Counted from the stretch's first letter, positions 15,177 to 23,765 are shown. The stretch: 34,044 nt of DNA from Chitinispirillia bacterium (GCA_009786415.1 WQTH01000027.1:1-34044); one strand, 5' to 3'. Numbers and translations are program-made. Notes: generated from the letters alone by a model not told the origin.

Positions 15177-15360
15177 GATACCGCATCTTTCTAAAATGTT
15201 CCAGTTGTACATTCTGCGCCGCGATGTGTTCCAGCAGGTCGGTGACGTCAGCCCGAACGATAGCCATTGCGCCAGTCGTTATAAGCGAATCCGGGCATTT
15301 TATACCGTAACTGCGGGATAGCCGCTCTTCAATCTCACTAATCCGTTTTTTGGTTAGCAT
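15169..15360 (-). CDS. Small late protein, unknown function
   Basis: This 63-aa ORF (LTKKRISEIEERLSRSYG...VRADVTDLLEHI) is probably helical. It overlaps the gpG start by 8 bp and lies 4 bp after the membrane protein gene, with GGGGAGG upstream of its ATG. No homologue is recognised. It is accepted because of packing and a good ribosome-binding site. Confidence 0.55.
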   Translation of the reverse strand: MLTKKRISEIEERLSRSYGIKCPDSLITTGAMAIVRADVTDLLEHIAAQNVQLEHFRKMRYHA

Positions 15361-15364
15361 GGTT

Positions 15365-15574
15365 CTACCTCCCCTTTCTGCGTTTGAGCCGAGACCAAGC
15401 CTTCACCGCGATATGTACCGGCCAGACGATAGCAAGCGTTATGTAATATGCGCTGCACGACATAGCTATCTTGTGGGCACGGTCAGAATCATAGTCTCCC
15501 GATACCGTCCACAAGATCAGATTAACGCTGTGTACCGCAAAAACCGTAATTAACACGATCCAATACCATTCCAT
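15365..15574 (-). CDS. Small two-helix membrane protein
   Basis: The product is about 69 aa starting at MEWYW (ATG 15574, preceded by AAGGGGCAGGG); the track start at 15613 adds an unlikely hydrophilic head. It has two hydrophobic helices, WIVLITVFAVHSVNLILW and YYITLAIVWPVHIAV, and a very basic tail (SRLKRRKGR). It could be a second holin, antiholin or superinfection protein. There is no sequence evidence to choose. Confidence 0.5.
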   Translation of the reverse strand: MEWYWIVLITVFAVHSVNLILWTVSGDYDSDRAHKIAMSCSAYYITLAIVWPVHIAVKAWSRLKRRKGR

Positions 15575-15733
15575 ACCCTGCCCCTTTCCACCTTCTATAT
15601 TATATAAGTACAAAATTTATCTTGTTTTTTCGCCGTCCGTGGCGTATATTATGTATAGGCTCCGTTACTCGGAAAATCCGCTTGCCGAGGGCAGCGTGCC
15701 AGATGTGGGAACCAGCGGTCCCATACGGAGCCA

Positions 15734-16963
15734 TTATATTTTCCCCCTGATAACCCGTACTGCTTTCTGTAAAACATTCCGTACGTTATTTTCTGTAACC
15801 AGGTGCATGGACAACAAAAACACCTCCCCCTTGTTTGTTCGAGCTGTCTTAAACACCGTTTTATAATTGTCATCGCCGACCCTGTTAAAAACCACAAGGT
15901 TTTCAGCTCCGTTTCCATCAGCAACAATAACCGCCGCGTCAGCCTGCTCCAAATGAAGCTGCGTCTGCTGATAATCCGCCATCGAAAGCTCCGGGTGCTT
16001 TGACGTGTTCTTCCACAAGGTTTCAGCCGACAGTCGTACCGTATGGGTTTTAGCCCCTATGGCTTCCATGTAATCGTCGGGCAGAATCGCTATAGGTATC
16101 GCCCCGCCGATCATCCCTTTTGCGTCAAAGAACCGCTTGTAGTCCGGCCCGCTGAAGCTGTCGCGTATAAACGCCTTTGCGTCATCCGGGTGATATACGC
16201 TCAAGTTCGGCATCCACGCCTCTTTCCCGGCGTTGTAGTTCCAGCCCGGCCCTGTCCACATGACTTTCCCGTTCCCAAGATTTACGCCGCTGACTTTTTC
16301 AATCCGCGCGTTCTCCCCCTTGCCGACTACGACCTCCCGCTCGACTACCCGGCCCTCGGAGCTTTCCGGCTGTACGCCTGCCCGCTGTAGCTGTTTATCC
16401 GACAGGCTGCGGACACGGCACCTGCACCCCCAGCCGTTGGGCGGGTAGAACTCGTTCCATATCGGATCGTCCGCGCGAAAGATGCGCCCGTGCATAGCGC
16501 GGTGGCCGTCTCTCGTCTTGCCGTCCATCACCGCGAGGTATTGCAGATACGGCAAATCCTCCGCAGCTTCCATCTGTCCCTTGTACCGCCCGGCCATGTA
16601 CGCCGTTTGCAGGTTTGTGCGGTAGATGGTTTTCAATCGCCGGGAGCCTACGGTTGTTACAACTTCCCCCGTCTTCTTATCAACGACATCACCCAGCCAC
16701 CCGTGTCTGCTTAACTTTGGCCTTATCTCCTTTTGAAACTGCTGGAAGGTCATCCCGGTCTCCAGCGCCTTTTCGACGGCTTTACGTATGTCCCTCAAAA
16801 GATCGACCTTCATGGCTTTCGCCACGGTAAACGCCCTGGCGTGAGTGTCTTTCCACATATCGTACCAGTTCCACGAGAACCCGTAGCCCTTGCGCTTCAT
16901 GTATTCGATAGCGGCGGCGGGTTTTTGCTTGAAGGCGTCGAGGAGTATCTTAGGGTCGCTCAT
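15734..16963 (-). CDS. MuF-like minor head protein fused to a PBECR2-type toxin nuclease domain
   Basis: The product is about 409 aa from the ATG at 16963, which overlaps the portal stop (ATGA). The MuF head-morphogenesis domain covers about 60-215, with the signature MDGKTRDGHRAMHGRIF and FYPPNGWGCRCRVRSLS. The C-terminal about 120 aa (THTVRLSAETLWKNTSKHPE, a Y-x-L helix, then NLVVFNRVGDDNYKTVFK and GEVFLLSMH) resembles the phage Barnase/EndoU/ColicinE5/RelE-like nuclease family 2. MuF with C-terminal polymorphic nuclease domains is a known theme, thought to deliver an effector with the virion DNA. The head role is firm; the nuclease call rests on motif resemblance. Confidence 0.83.
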   Translation of the reverse strand: MSDPKILLDAFKQKPAAAIEYMKRKGYGFSWNWYDMWKDTHARAFTVAKAMKVDLLRDIRKAVEKALETGMTFQQFQKEIRPKLSRHGWLGDVVDKKTGEVVTTVGSRRLKTIYRTNLQTAYMAGRYKGQMEAAEDLPYLQYLAVMDGKTRDGHRAMHGRIFRADDPIWNEFYPPNGWGCRCRVRSLSDKQLQRAGVQPESSEGRVVEREVVVGKGENARIEKVSGVNLGNGKVMWTGPGWNYNAGKEAWMPNLSVYHPDDAKAFIRDSFSGPDYKRFFDAKGMIGGAIPIAILPDDYMEAIGAKTHTVRLSAETLWKNTSKHPELSMADYQQTQLHLEQADAAVIVADGNGAENLVVFNRVGDDNYKTVFKTARTNKGEVFLLSMHLVTENNVRNVLQKAVRVIRGKI

Positions 16964-18453
16964 TGTGCGCTCCCCCCGCTTGATATTCTGCCCCACGTTT
17001 CGCCAAGGAGCATTGTCTTTTCGGCGGTCTTTTGGATTTCCGCCGTATCCATATCACCGTACAGGCCGGGCAGCGCGGCTATAACATCATCAAAACTTTC
17101 GGCGCTGTTAATGGCTTCTAAAGCGGGGTTTAAAACGTCTTCAATCTGCGCTTGAATCGTCTCGTCCGGCAGCTCTCCGGCGAGCGTGTCAACGGCCAGC
17201 TGGAATTCCGCCTGCGTCGTTGCCGGAGCGCGGCGGGCAGGTGCCGCCGCGAACTGCGGCGGCGCGAGCGGATCGGGCTGTTCTATAATCTCTATCTCGT
17301 CTTCCGCGAAGTCGTACTTGTCCACGAAGTATTTTTTCGTGAGCCTGACCTTGCCTGTGTTCATCAGCATCGTATCGCGTTCGGCGCGTTGTTTGTCTAT
17401 GTCCTTTTCGTCATAGAGTTCGAACCGGGGGCGCTCTACGCCGAGGGACGGGTTGAGTTCGTGTATGTAGGCGATCAGGGTGTTCATTGTTTCTTCGACC
17501 ATCTTCTGGTCGTCTTCGACGAGGTCGGCGCGGACGGCGGCGGCCATGTCGTCGCCGCCGAGGCGGCCCGGTGTGGATGTTGCCCCCGCGCTGTGTCCGA
17601 GTATGGCGGTGGAAATCTCGCCGTCGTGGTAGGCCGCGAAGTCGCTGTAGGCGTCGGACGATCCGGTTACGTTGACCTGCGTCGCGTCGATGCTGCTGTC
17701 GTCGGGGACAACGGCAATGGCATCCTGCACCATCCCCGCCAAACTGTTTAGCAGATCGTTGCGGTCGTCTTTCGACGCGCCCCTCGGCAGCTTGCCGACT
17801 ACGTGCGGCATTCCGAACTTCTCGATGAATGTCGCCCAGAAGCGCAGGCCGCCTTTTTTAAACGTGACCGGCCAGAAACACGAGCTGTACGCGCCCTCGC
17901 CGTACGGGTTCTCCCAGCTGGCGCGGTGCTGCGTCAGCAGGAACTTGTAGTCATCGACCGGCACGCCCCGCATGTCACCTGCCGAGGAGCGCAGGCGCAG
18001 CTCGCCGTGTTCGGCGCCAAACGCGAACCATATCCGCGGGCGGCCGAAGACGCGGCAGGGCAGCAGCAGATCGCCCTGCCGCTCCCAAACTATTTCTGAT
18101 ATTTGATAGCCGTATCCCCACGCCTCGCACATCTCGCGGGTGATGTTGCGGATGTTCAGTTTTTTGAACGCCGCTTCCACGGTCTCGGCTGCGCGTTCGG
18201 TTGCGTTGTCGCGGCTTATGGCCCAGCGCTTTTTGGTAACGGCGGCTTCGCGGCTTTGGGCGCAGCTCGACACGTGGTTCTCGCGGCGTATCTCGTTGAG
18301 TACGGTTATGGGCTGGCCCAGCTTGCGCAGCACCGGGTCGGGGTTGGGCAGGTTGGCGTAGAGCCGCCCCCACATATTGAGCAAGTTGCCTGCGGCGATC
18401 TCGCGGGTGAGATAGCGCGCCATGCTGCGTGATGCGAAGTCTATACTGTTCAT
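16960..18453 (-). CDS. Portal protein (Mu gp29-like, DUF935)
   Basis: The 497-aa protein has the DUF935 features: a start region with DPVLRKLGQ and CAQSREAAVTKKRWAI, then YGYQISEIVWE, FLLTQHRASWENPYGEG, CFWPVTFKKGGLRFWATFIEKFGMP, and GHSAGATSTPGRLGG. It forms the dodecameric DNA portal at a capsid vertex and contacts terminase. The C-terminal region (about 400-497) is Ala/Pro-rich then helical. The start at 18453 has GAGGG upstream. It sits between terminase and MuF as in Mu. Confidence 0.92.
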   Translation of the reverse strand: MNSIDFASRSMARYLTREIAAGNLLNMWGRLYANLPNPDPVLRKLGQPITVLNEIRRENHVSSCAQSREAAVTKKRWAISRDNATERAAETVEAAFKKLNIRNITREMCEAWGYGYQISEIVWERQGDLLLPCRVFGRPRIWFAFGAEHGELRLRSSAGDMRGVPVDDYKFLLTQHRASWENPYGEGAYSSCFWPVTFKKGGLRFWATFIEKFGMPHVVGKLPRGASKDDRNDLLNSLAGMVQDAIAVVPDDSSIDATQVNVTGSSDAYSDFAAYHDGEISTAILGHSAGATSTPGRLGGDDMAAAVRADLVEDDQKMVEETMNTLIAYIHELNPSLGVERPRFELYDEKDIDKQRAERDTMLMNTGKVRLTKKYFVDKYDFAEDEIEIIEQPDPLAPPQFAAAPARRAPATTQAEFQLAVDTLAGELPDETIQAQIEDVLNPALEAINSAESFDDVIAALPGLYGDMDTAEIQKTAEKTMLLGETWGRISSGGSAQ

Positions 18454-18538
18454 AGTTTATCCCTCTTTAATAAGATTGCGGTCCAGACGCCGATAAAACA
18501 CACTATTATAGACCAACTGAGTTTGTCTAATCCGCCCA

Positions 18539-19966
18539 TTAATAATACCCCATGGAAATATTGTCCGTAAACCTGTTAAACCTGTCCAGCACGACCCCGC
18601 GCGATTCAGCCCATGCCGGGCCTGACGGGCCGCCCGTTTTGGCGTGTATGGCGAGCGCGAGCGCCCAGAAGCGGTCGGCGTGTCCGGTTTCGTCTGTGCG
18701 CTCTGCGTCGAAGCGTATGTTGCCGGCAGACGTGACCATACGCTTGATGCTGTGTATCGACTCGCGCGTTGCGGCGTCATTCGGTAGAATGACACGGCGG
18801 TCTTCGAGCGCGTTGCGCGTACCCACGGCCAGCGCTTCCTTGTTGCCGCTCGTAAACGTAACGCCCTCGACCGTGGATTTTCCGTAGCGCTCCTGCGCGG
18901 CCTCGGTAAGCGGCAGGCCGATACCGGTCTGGTCTATGCAGATGCGCCGCAGATGCGGCAGGCGCATGACGAGGTCGAGGTACGCCTCCTGTATTTTGAA
19001 CGCGGTGCGGTCGAACTCCTTAACAACGCGCGTGGCGAGGAACGCGCCTACGTCCTCTAATACCCAAATGACCGACAGATCGCGCTTGCGGCCTATGTCC
19101 CACCCCGCGTAAAGCGCGTTTGTGGTAATGGACAGGTCGTCGAGTGAGCGGAGCGTGGTCGCGTTTTCGCACGCCTCTATCATTTCGTATGTGATGTAGG
19201 CGGTCGTGGCGTCGATAGGTTCGGCCATGTAATCTTCGTTGAAGATATCGCTGTCCTGGCAGGAGCTGCGCAGCCGCTCGATATACTCGTTGCGCTCCTG
19301 CTCCGACGTTTTGCGGTTGAACACTTTATCGCAAAGCCCCTCGCCGACCGCGTCCACTATGGTTACGCGGTGCAGCGACCAGTCGGACTGGCCTTTGCGG
19401 ATCCGCTCGCAAAATCGGTAAAAGAGCGTGCTCTTGCCTTTATGGGTTGACAGTATGCGTATTGGGTATCCCCAAACCCCCGCCGCGGGCTGTGCGCCGG
19501 ACCACATGGCGCGCTGGTCTTTGTGCAGCGCGGCCTCGTCCCATACGATTTTGCCGCCTTTGGAGTTAAACGCCGTAGGCGCGGACGACAGCGCGAGTAT
19601 CTTCCCGCCGTTCGCGAATTCGAGGACGCTGGCCTTGACGCCGTTCTTTTCGTCTATAACCTGTATGCCCATATCTTTCGCCACAACATTGAACACTTCC
19701 GCATAACGCTGGCAATATTCGATATACTCCTTGCCGGCCTCCTCGTCTTTTGATGAAAAATAGACGCGCTTTATAGGTCGCCCAGGCGTGTACTCCTTGC
19801 GCGTAACGATATCGCGCACGTCTTCGTAGGCTTGCGTATACGTAGCGCCGATACGCCGCGACTTCTCCCACACCTTTATGGGAGATTCGTCATCAATCCA
19901 CTCCCGTTGATACAGCAGGAAGTAATTGTATATCTCGTGTTCCGTGCCCGCGCCGTTTTTGGTCAT
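18539..19966 (-). CDS. Terminase large subunit (Mu gp28-like)
   Basis: The product is about 475 aa from the ATG at 19966 (MTKNGAGTEHEIYNYF); the track start at 20155 lies inside the preceding gene and adds an Arg/Gly-rich artefact. The ATPase half has a Walker A variant (WEKSRRIGATYTQ), a Walker B (KIVWDEAALHK) and ALSSAPTAFNSKGG. The RNase H-like nuclease half has YAGWDIGRKRDLSVIWV (first Asp), RRICIDQTGIGLPL (second Asp) and GHADRFWALALA (third Asp). It packages DNA by headful cutting. The gene is 8 bp after the small subunit-like gene. Confidence 0.92.
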   Translation of the reverse strand: MTKNGAGTEHEIYNYFLLYQREWIDDESPIKVWEKSRRIGATYTQAYEDVRDIVTRKEYTPGRPIKRVYFSSKDEEAGKEYIEYCQRYAEVFNVVAKDMGIQVIDEKNGVKASVLEFANGGKILALSSAPTAFNSKGGKIVWDEAALHKDQRAMWSGAQPAAGVWGYPIRILSTHKGKSTLFYRFCERIRKGQSDWSLHRVTIVDAVGEGLCDKVFNRKTSEQERNEYIERLRSSCQDSDIFNEDYMAEPIDATTAYITYEMIEACENATTLRSLDDLSITTNALYAGWDIGRKRDLSVIWVLEDVGAFLATRVVKEFDRTAFKIQEAYLDLVMRLPHLRRICIDQTGIGLPLTEAAQERYGKSTVEGVTFTSGNKEALAVGTRNALEDRRVILPNDAATRESIHSIKRMVTSAGNIRFDAERTDETGHADRFWALALAIHAKTGGPSGPAWAESRGVVLDRFNRFTDNISMGYY

Positions 19967-19974
19967 AATCCTGC

Positions 19975-20382
19975 CTACGCCCCCATAATTTCTTTGACTC
20001 GTTTTGCGAGGTCTTCCGGGGATACCTGTTCCTCCGGTACCGCCGGCTCCTCGCTTTTGGCCTTGCTTTCGTACGTGTACAAATTTTTCACTGCGCTTAC
20101 AAGGTTCGTTAGAGCGTGGAGAGACTGCGGGGACAGGTCGGTCTCGCCATCGCAATCTCTAATCATGCGGTCGGTAACCTTGTTTATAAGCGTGTGCAGC
20201 TTCTCCCTTGTTGTCGCGTGTGAGCTGACAACCTCGTCGCGGGTCTGCTTCCAGTTCTCGGAAGAAGCCCACGAGCGGATGGTTTTTTCGCTCCGGCCCG
20301 TGCGCTCGGCGATCTCCTCGAACGTTGCGCCCTGATAGCAGTACAGGTCGCGCGCCTCCTCCTTGCCCTCGCCGTGCTTCAT
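19975..20382 (-). CDS. Terminase small subunit-like HTH protein (Mu gp27 position)
   Basis: The product is 135 aa. The N-terminal HTH (about 10-45, DLYCYQGATFEEIAERTGRS, EKTIRSWASSENW) is of the terminase small subunit or DUF1804 kind, followed by a helical body (about 48-100) and an acidic linker to a C-terminal helix EDLAKRVKEIMG. It lies directly upstream of the large subunit and overlaps the preceding gene by 4 bp. It likely recognises the packaging start and recruits the large subunit. Confidence 0.78.
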   Translation of the reverse strand: MKHGEGKEEARDLYCYQGATFEEIAERTGRSEKTIRSWASSENWKQTRDEVVSSHATTREKLHTLINKVTDRMIRDCDGETDLSPQSLHALTNLVSAVKNLYTYESKAKSEEPAVPEEQVSPEDLAKRVKEIMGA

Positions 20383-20627
20383 TCTTCTCCCAAGTCTATC
20401 TTGATGGACGTGATAAGGGCCTTCAGCTCGCGGAGCTTTGCCACAGACTCCTTGATGCGCACCGCGGCGGCCAGAATCTGGTCGCTTTTAAGTTCCGCCT
20501 TATCAACGTACTTATCTGCACCGGCGCGGATAATGGCAATATCGCAGTTTATGCCCGTCTCTGTTGCACCCGCCAGCTCAACGGCGACGGCCAGTCTGCC
20601 GCGCAGTACGGCGATCTCACTATTCAT
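20379..20627 (-). CDS. Small helical late protein, unknown
   Basis: This 82-aa protein is helical throughout and Ala/Leu/Lys-rich (ELKSDQILAAAVRIKESVAK, LRELKALITSIKIDL). It overlaps both neighbours by 4 bp. Mu has several small proteins (gp24-gp26) of unknown role at this place. The leader contains AACCATAA 16 nt before the ATG, and AAAGGA is its ribosome-binding site. Confidence 0.6.
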   Translation of the reverse strand: MNSEIAVLRGRLAVAVELAGATETGINCDIAIIRAGADKYVDKAELKSDQILAAAVRIKESVAKLRELKALITSIKIDLGEE

Positions 20628-20965
20628 TTCATATCCTTTGTTATTATGGTTAGCTGATGCGCGAGTGATTCCAGCGCCGAGGTGTTCCGGTCTGCCAGCG
20701 CGTAATGCCTGTTCATCTCACGCTGATGGGAGTCTATCGTGCGCGCCTGCTCCTCCTTGTGCATATTGACCAGATTCTGCATGGCGCGTTCTTGCAGCGT
20801 TATCATCGAATCCCACTTGACCATGTGTTCCTCGCGCTCTTTGTCCTGCCGGCGAGACTGCCACTTAATATAGAGCGCAAAACACACCACCATAGCGCCC
20901 GATATGCCCACCGGGAGGATCGTGCCGATCCCATTAACTAAAGTGGCTACATCTGATAAATCCAC
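20624..20965 (-). CDS. Small membrane-anchored coiled-coil protein, first gene of leftward late operon
   Basis: The chosen start is GTG 20965 (113 aa), with AAAGGCGG about 5-6 nt before it. The track start at 21112 would add 49 residues across the promoter region and its palindrome, and has no good ribosome-binding site. A short N-terminal segment precedes a transmembrane helix (ILPVGISGAMVVCFALYIKW), a basic/charged stop-transfer and a long coiled coil (about 35-110). The layout resembles the DUF2730 or gp25-type proteins found next to terminase in Mu-like phages. A spanin-like or other membrane role is also possible. Confidence 0.6.
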   Translation of the reverse strand: MDLSDVATLVNGIGTILPVGISGAMVVCFALYIKWQSRRQDKEREEHMVKWDSMITLQERAMQNLVNMHKEEQARTIDSHQREMNRHYALADRNTSALESLAHQLTIITKDMK

Positions 20966-21171
20966 GTCATCCGCCTTTCCGCGACCTGTTAAAAGTGATA
21001 GCGGGATAAACCCGCTATCAATAAATGTAACTCCACTGCGCCCTAAAAAACTTCTGAACCGTTCAGCAAAATAAGGGCATACCGATGGGGTATCTTTATC
21101 GTGTAGGGCCACTTGATCGGCGGCTGGCCACCGCGATGGAATAATAACACGGTTTAGCGAAAGGGATAGAT
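20966..21171. promoter_or_regulatory. Divergent late control region
   Basis: This 206-bp gap separates the two divergent late operons and must hold both late promoters. It has a perfect inverted repeat at 20996-21020 (arms TGATAGCGGG and CCCGCTATCA, loop ATAAA) and a smaller dyad at 21079-21093 (ATACC, 5-nt spacer, GGTAT). No good sigma-70 -35/-10 pair was seen, as expected for activator-dependent late promoters. An AAAGGGA site serves the ATG at 21172. Use by the Mor-like activator is inferred from Mu. Confidence 0.6.
20996..21020 (-). promoter_or_regulatory. Perfect 10-bp inverted repeat in the late leader
   Basis: The 10-bp arms have a 5-nt AT loop, and the element ends 31 bp upstream of the leftward GTG start. 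On the minus strand it is followed by CTTTTAAC, so it may be an attenuator or weak terminator in the leftward leader. Otherwise it may be an activator site for a dimeric or two-domain protein. Confidence 0.5.
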
Positions 21172-22389
21172 ATGTCGAAGTTTTTGCCTCTTATGCGCAC
21201 GGGTACATTCAAGGACCGTCACGGCGGGATTTACAATATTACGAAGGAGGTTCTTAATAAGATTGTATCGACTTTCGACGCAAGCCGCCCGCCGGCGATA
21301 CTGGTGGGGCATCCCGACACGGACAAAGCCCCGTCGTTCGGGATCGTTGAGGCGCTCAAGATTGCCGGCGATCAGCTGCTGTTCAGGCCGGGCAAGGTGG
21401 TCGCGGAGTTCGCCGCTTTGGTACGCCGCGGCGGGTTCCCCGGCGTGAGCGCCGGACTGACGCGGGATTTGTCGCGGTTAGACCACGTCGCGATGCTCTC
21501 GGCGCAGAGCCCGGCCATAGATGGATTAAAACCCATCGCGGAGTTTTGCGCGCTTGACCCTAAAGAGCGTGTGCTGATTGATGTAACCGAATCGGCCGCC
21601 CAGAGCCTTGCCGAGTTTGCGTACGCGCCGGATTGGTGGGTAATAGACAGGATGCAAGACATCGGCGAGATGTTCCGCGCCATAAAGAACTACATCATCG
21701 AGCGCAGCAGCGTGGAAGCGGCGGACGCGCTGATACCGGAGCATCGGATAAACAGCTTCAAGGAGAATCTGCCGGTGCTTGAAGAGGAGCGCGAGGCGGA
21801 ATTCAGCGCTTTAAAGCCGGCTGTCGAAAATACGCCTGCTGAGGGTGAACCTCCCGCCGTTGCGGCCAGTAATAATTATGAGGACAAGTACAACGAGCTG
21901 CTGCCCAAGTACGAGGCCGCGCAGAAAGCCCTGTCAGAGTTCACCGCGACGGCCCAGAAGCTGATTGACGAGAAGAAAGCGCTTGAGGACAGGATTGTCG
22001 TGCTCGAATACGATAAGCGTACCGCAGACTTCTCCGCCTTTCTCGAAACAGCCATCAGCGAGGGAAGGATCGTGCCGGGCGAGAAGCCGCGCAGGCTTGA
22101 GGACATGGAAGCGATGTTCATGCAGGGCGGTGCGGAGTTCTCGTCCGATCCAGTAAAATACCCCAAAGCGCTCGACATCTACAAAAACGACATAATGAGC
22201 AGGCCGTGCAAGATCCCGCGGCCCGGAGAAATAACACCCCCGCCTCAGTTTGCGGCCTCTGTTGCGGTGACACCTTCCACCGATGGTTCAGAGATTGGCA
22301 AGCGGGCGGGGGCCTATATCAATGAAATGGCGGCAAAGGGCGTGGCGGTTAGCGCCATTGATGCCGTTAAACATGTACTTAACAATTAA
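21172..22389 (+). CDS. Phage protease/scaffold (Mu gpI-like)
   Basis: The product is 405 aa. The N-terminal protease domain (about 1-125) has the Mu I pattern: PLMRTGTFKDRHGGIYNITK, PAILVGHPDTDKAPSFGIV, FPGVSAGLTRDLSRLDHVAML and AQSPAI. It processes scaffold and capsid during head assembly. The C-terminal half contains a coiled coil (about 235-290, YEDKYNELLPKYEAAQKALS) typical of the scaffold portion, which in Mu is also made separately from an internal start (Z); I did not identify such a start here. It is the first gene of the rightward late operon. Confidence 0.85.
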   Translation: MSKFLPLMRTGTFKDRHGGIYNITKEVLNKIVSTFDASRPPAILVGHPDTDKAPSFGIVEALKIAGDQLLFRPGKVVAEFAALVRRGGFPGVSAGLTRDLSRLDHVAMLSAQSPAIDGLKPIAEFCALDPKERVLIDVTESAAQSLAEFAYAPDWWVIDRMQDIGEMFRAIKNYIIERSSVEAADALIPEHRINSFKENLPVLEEEREAEFSALKPAVENTPAEGEPPAVAASNNYEDKYNELLPKYEAAQKALSEFTATAQKLIDEKKALEDRIVVLEYDKRTADFSAFLETAISEGRIVPGEKPRRLEDMEAMFMQGGAEFSSDPVKYPKALDIYKNDIMSRPCKIPRPGEITPPPQFAASVAVTPSTDGSEIGKRAGAYINEMAAKGVAVSAIDAVKHVLNN

Positions 22390-22407
22390 CCATAGGAGAT
22401 AGATGCT

Positions 22408-22773
22408 ATGAATCCGATTTTTACCAAGGGGTACAGGGCGGCGGCAGAGGTCTCGCCTAACCAGATTGTGGCCTGGGCGGGCGGAAGCGTTGCCGGAAGC
22501 GTTACGCCGGCCATGGCCACAACGGACAAACTTGTCGGCGTAACCGGTCTTGTTGGCGCCGCCGAGGGCGGCGTAGCCGATGTCCACCGCATTGGCATTG
22601 CCGAGGTCAGGCTCGGCGGTACGGTTGCGCTGGGCGACGAGATCACTTCCGACGGCAGCGGCTTCGGCGTTACGCTCACCGGCGCCGGCGAGAGCATTGG
22701 CCGCGCGGAGCGGGCCGGCGTCGCTGGCGACATCATTAACGTTTTTCTGAGGCCCCTCACGGCGGCGTCATAA
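22408..22773 (+). CDS. Capsid decoration/cement protein (DUF2190-like)
   Basis: The 121-aa protein is Gly/Ala/Val-rich and beta-rich, with VSPNQIVAWAGG, LVGVTGLVGAAEGG, VADVHRIGIAEVRLGG and LGDEITSDGSG. This is the small beta-barrel type encoded between protease and capsid in many phages that stabilises the capsid. AACCATAGGAG precedes the ATG, combining the leader motif with the ribosome-binding site. Confidence 0.78.
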   Translation: MNPIFTKGYRAAAEVSPNQIVAWAGGSVAGSVTPAMATTDKLVGVTGLVGAAEGGVADVHRIGIAEVRLGGTVALGDEITSDGSGFGVTLTGAGESIGRAERAGVAGDIINVFLRPLTAAS

Positions 22774-22792
22774 CACAGAAAGGATTAAGGCT

Positions 22793-23752
22793 ATGTCTAC
22801 TGAAAAGAAAGTTGAATTTTCCGGCGCGGCGGTCGCGCCGTTTCCCGTCGATCCTGTGCTTACCGCCATTGCGGTGGCGTACAGGAACGAAAAGCTGATC
22901 GCGGACGAGGTGCTGCCGCTTGTGCCTGTCGGGAAGCAGAATTTCAAGTACCGCGTCTTTGAGGCAAAGGACAGCTTCACGGTACCCGATACGTTAGTCG
23001 GGCGCAAGGGCCTTGTCAGCGAGGTTGAATTCGGGTACACCGAAAAAGATGGTTCCACCGAAGGGCACGGCCTTGAGGAGGCAATTCCCAAGGATGACAT
23101 CGACAACGCGCCGGAAGGTTACGACCCTGTCGCCAGAGCAACGGTGTCAACCACGGATTTGGTACTGCTCGGCCGTGAGGTCCGCACCGCGAATCTCGTG
23201 TTTAACGCCGCCAGCTATGGCGCCAAGAACAAGATTACGCTGGCCGGAGCGAATCAGTTCACTAACCCTGACAGCGATCCGATTAAGGTCGTCCTGAGCG
23301 CGCTTGACGCCTGCATTATGCGTCCGAACATAATGGTCATAGGCCACGGCGCGTGGACGGCACTCCGCACGAACCCCAAGATTGTCAAGGCCGCGCACGG
23401 CAACGCCGGCGACAGCGGTACAGCGTCGCGGCAGCAGGTGGCGGAACTGTTCGAGCTCGATAAGATACTCGTCGGCAGCGGCTGGGTAAATACCGAGGCT
23501 AAGGGACAGGAGATGGCCCAGAAACGCATTTGGGGGAATCATATCGCGCTGATTTATCAGAACGCGATGCCCGACGTGAACGGGAAAGTGTCGTTTGGTG
23601 TTACCGCGCAGTTCGGCGAGCGGTTCGTCACATCCGGTTTTGATTCCAAGATCGGGCTGGAGGGCGGCACGAGGATCCGCGTGGGCATGCGCGTCCGCGA
23701 GCTGATCACGGCCAACGACCTCGGCTACTTCATACAGAACGCCGCGGCCTAA
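22793..23752 (+). CDS. Major capsid protein
   Basis: The 319-aa protein is encoded directly after the decoration protein. It has the layout of an HK97-fold capsid protein of Mu-like phages: an N-terminal arm, VAYRNEKLIADEVLPLVPVG, KDSFTVPDTLVGRKGLVSEV, a long central helix region, NIMVIGHGAWTALRTNPKIV (the usual peripheral-domain segment) and GMRVRELITANDLGYFI at the end. AGAAAGGAT is the ribosome-binding site. The N-terminus may be trimmed by the upstream protease. Confidence 0.88.
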   Translation: MSTEKKVEFSGAAVAPFPVDPVLTAIAVAYRNEKLIADEVLPLVPVGKQNFKYRVFEAKDSFTVPDTLVGRKGLVSEVEFGYTEKDGSTEGHGLEEAIPKDDIDNAPEGYDPVARATVSTTDLVLLGREVRTANLVFNAASYGAKNKITLAGANQFTNPDSDPIKVVLSALDACIMRPNIMVIGHGAWTALRTNPKIVKAAHGNAGDSGTASRQQVAELFELDKILVGSGWVNTEAKGQEMAQKRIWGNHIALIYQNAMPDVNGKVSFGVTAQFGERFVTSGFDSKIGLEGGTRIRVGMRVRELITANDLGYFIQNAAA

Positions 23753-23765
23753 GGAGAACGCCTGT

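Noticed and set aside
17152-17751. 199-aa plus-strand ORF opposite the portal gene
   Set aside because: It is an antisense reading of DUF935 sequence, Arg/Gly-rich, with no start signals.
18539-20155. Terminase start at 20155
   Set aside because: It would add 63 Arg/Gly-rich residues overlapping the small-subunit gene; the ATG at 19966 begins right after that gene and matches the family N-terminus better.
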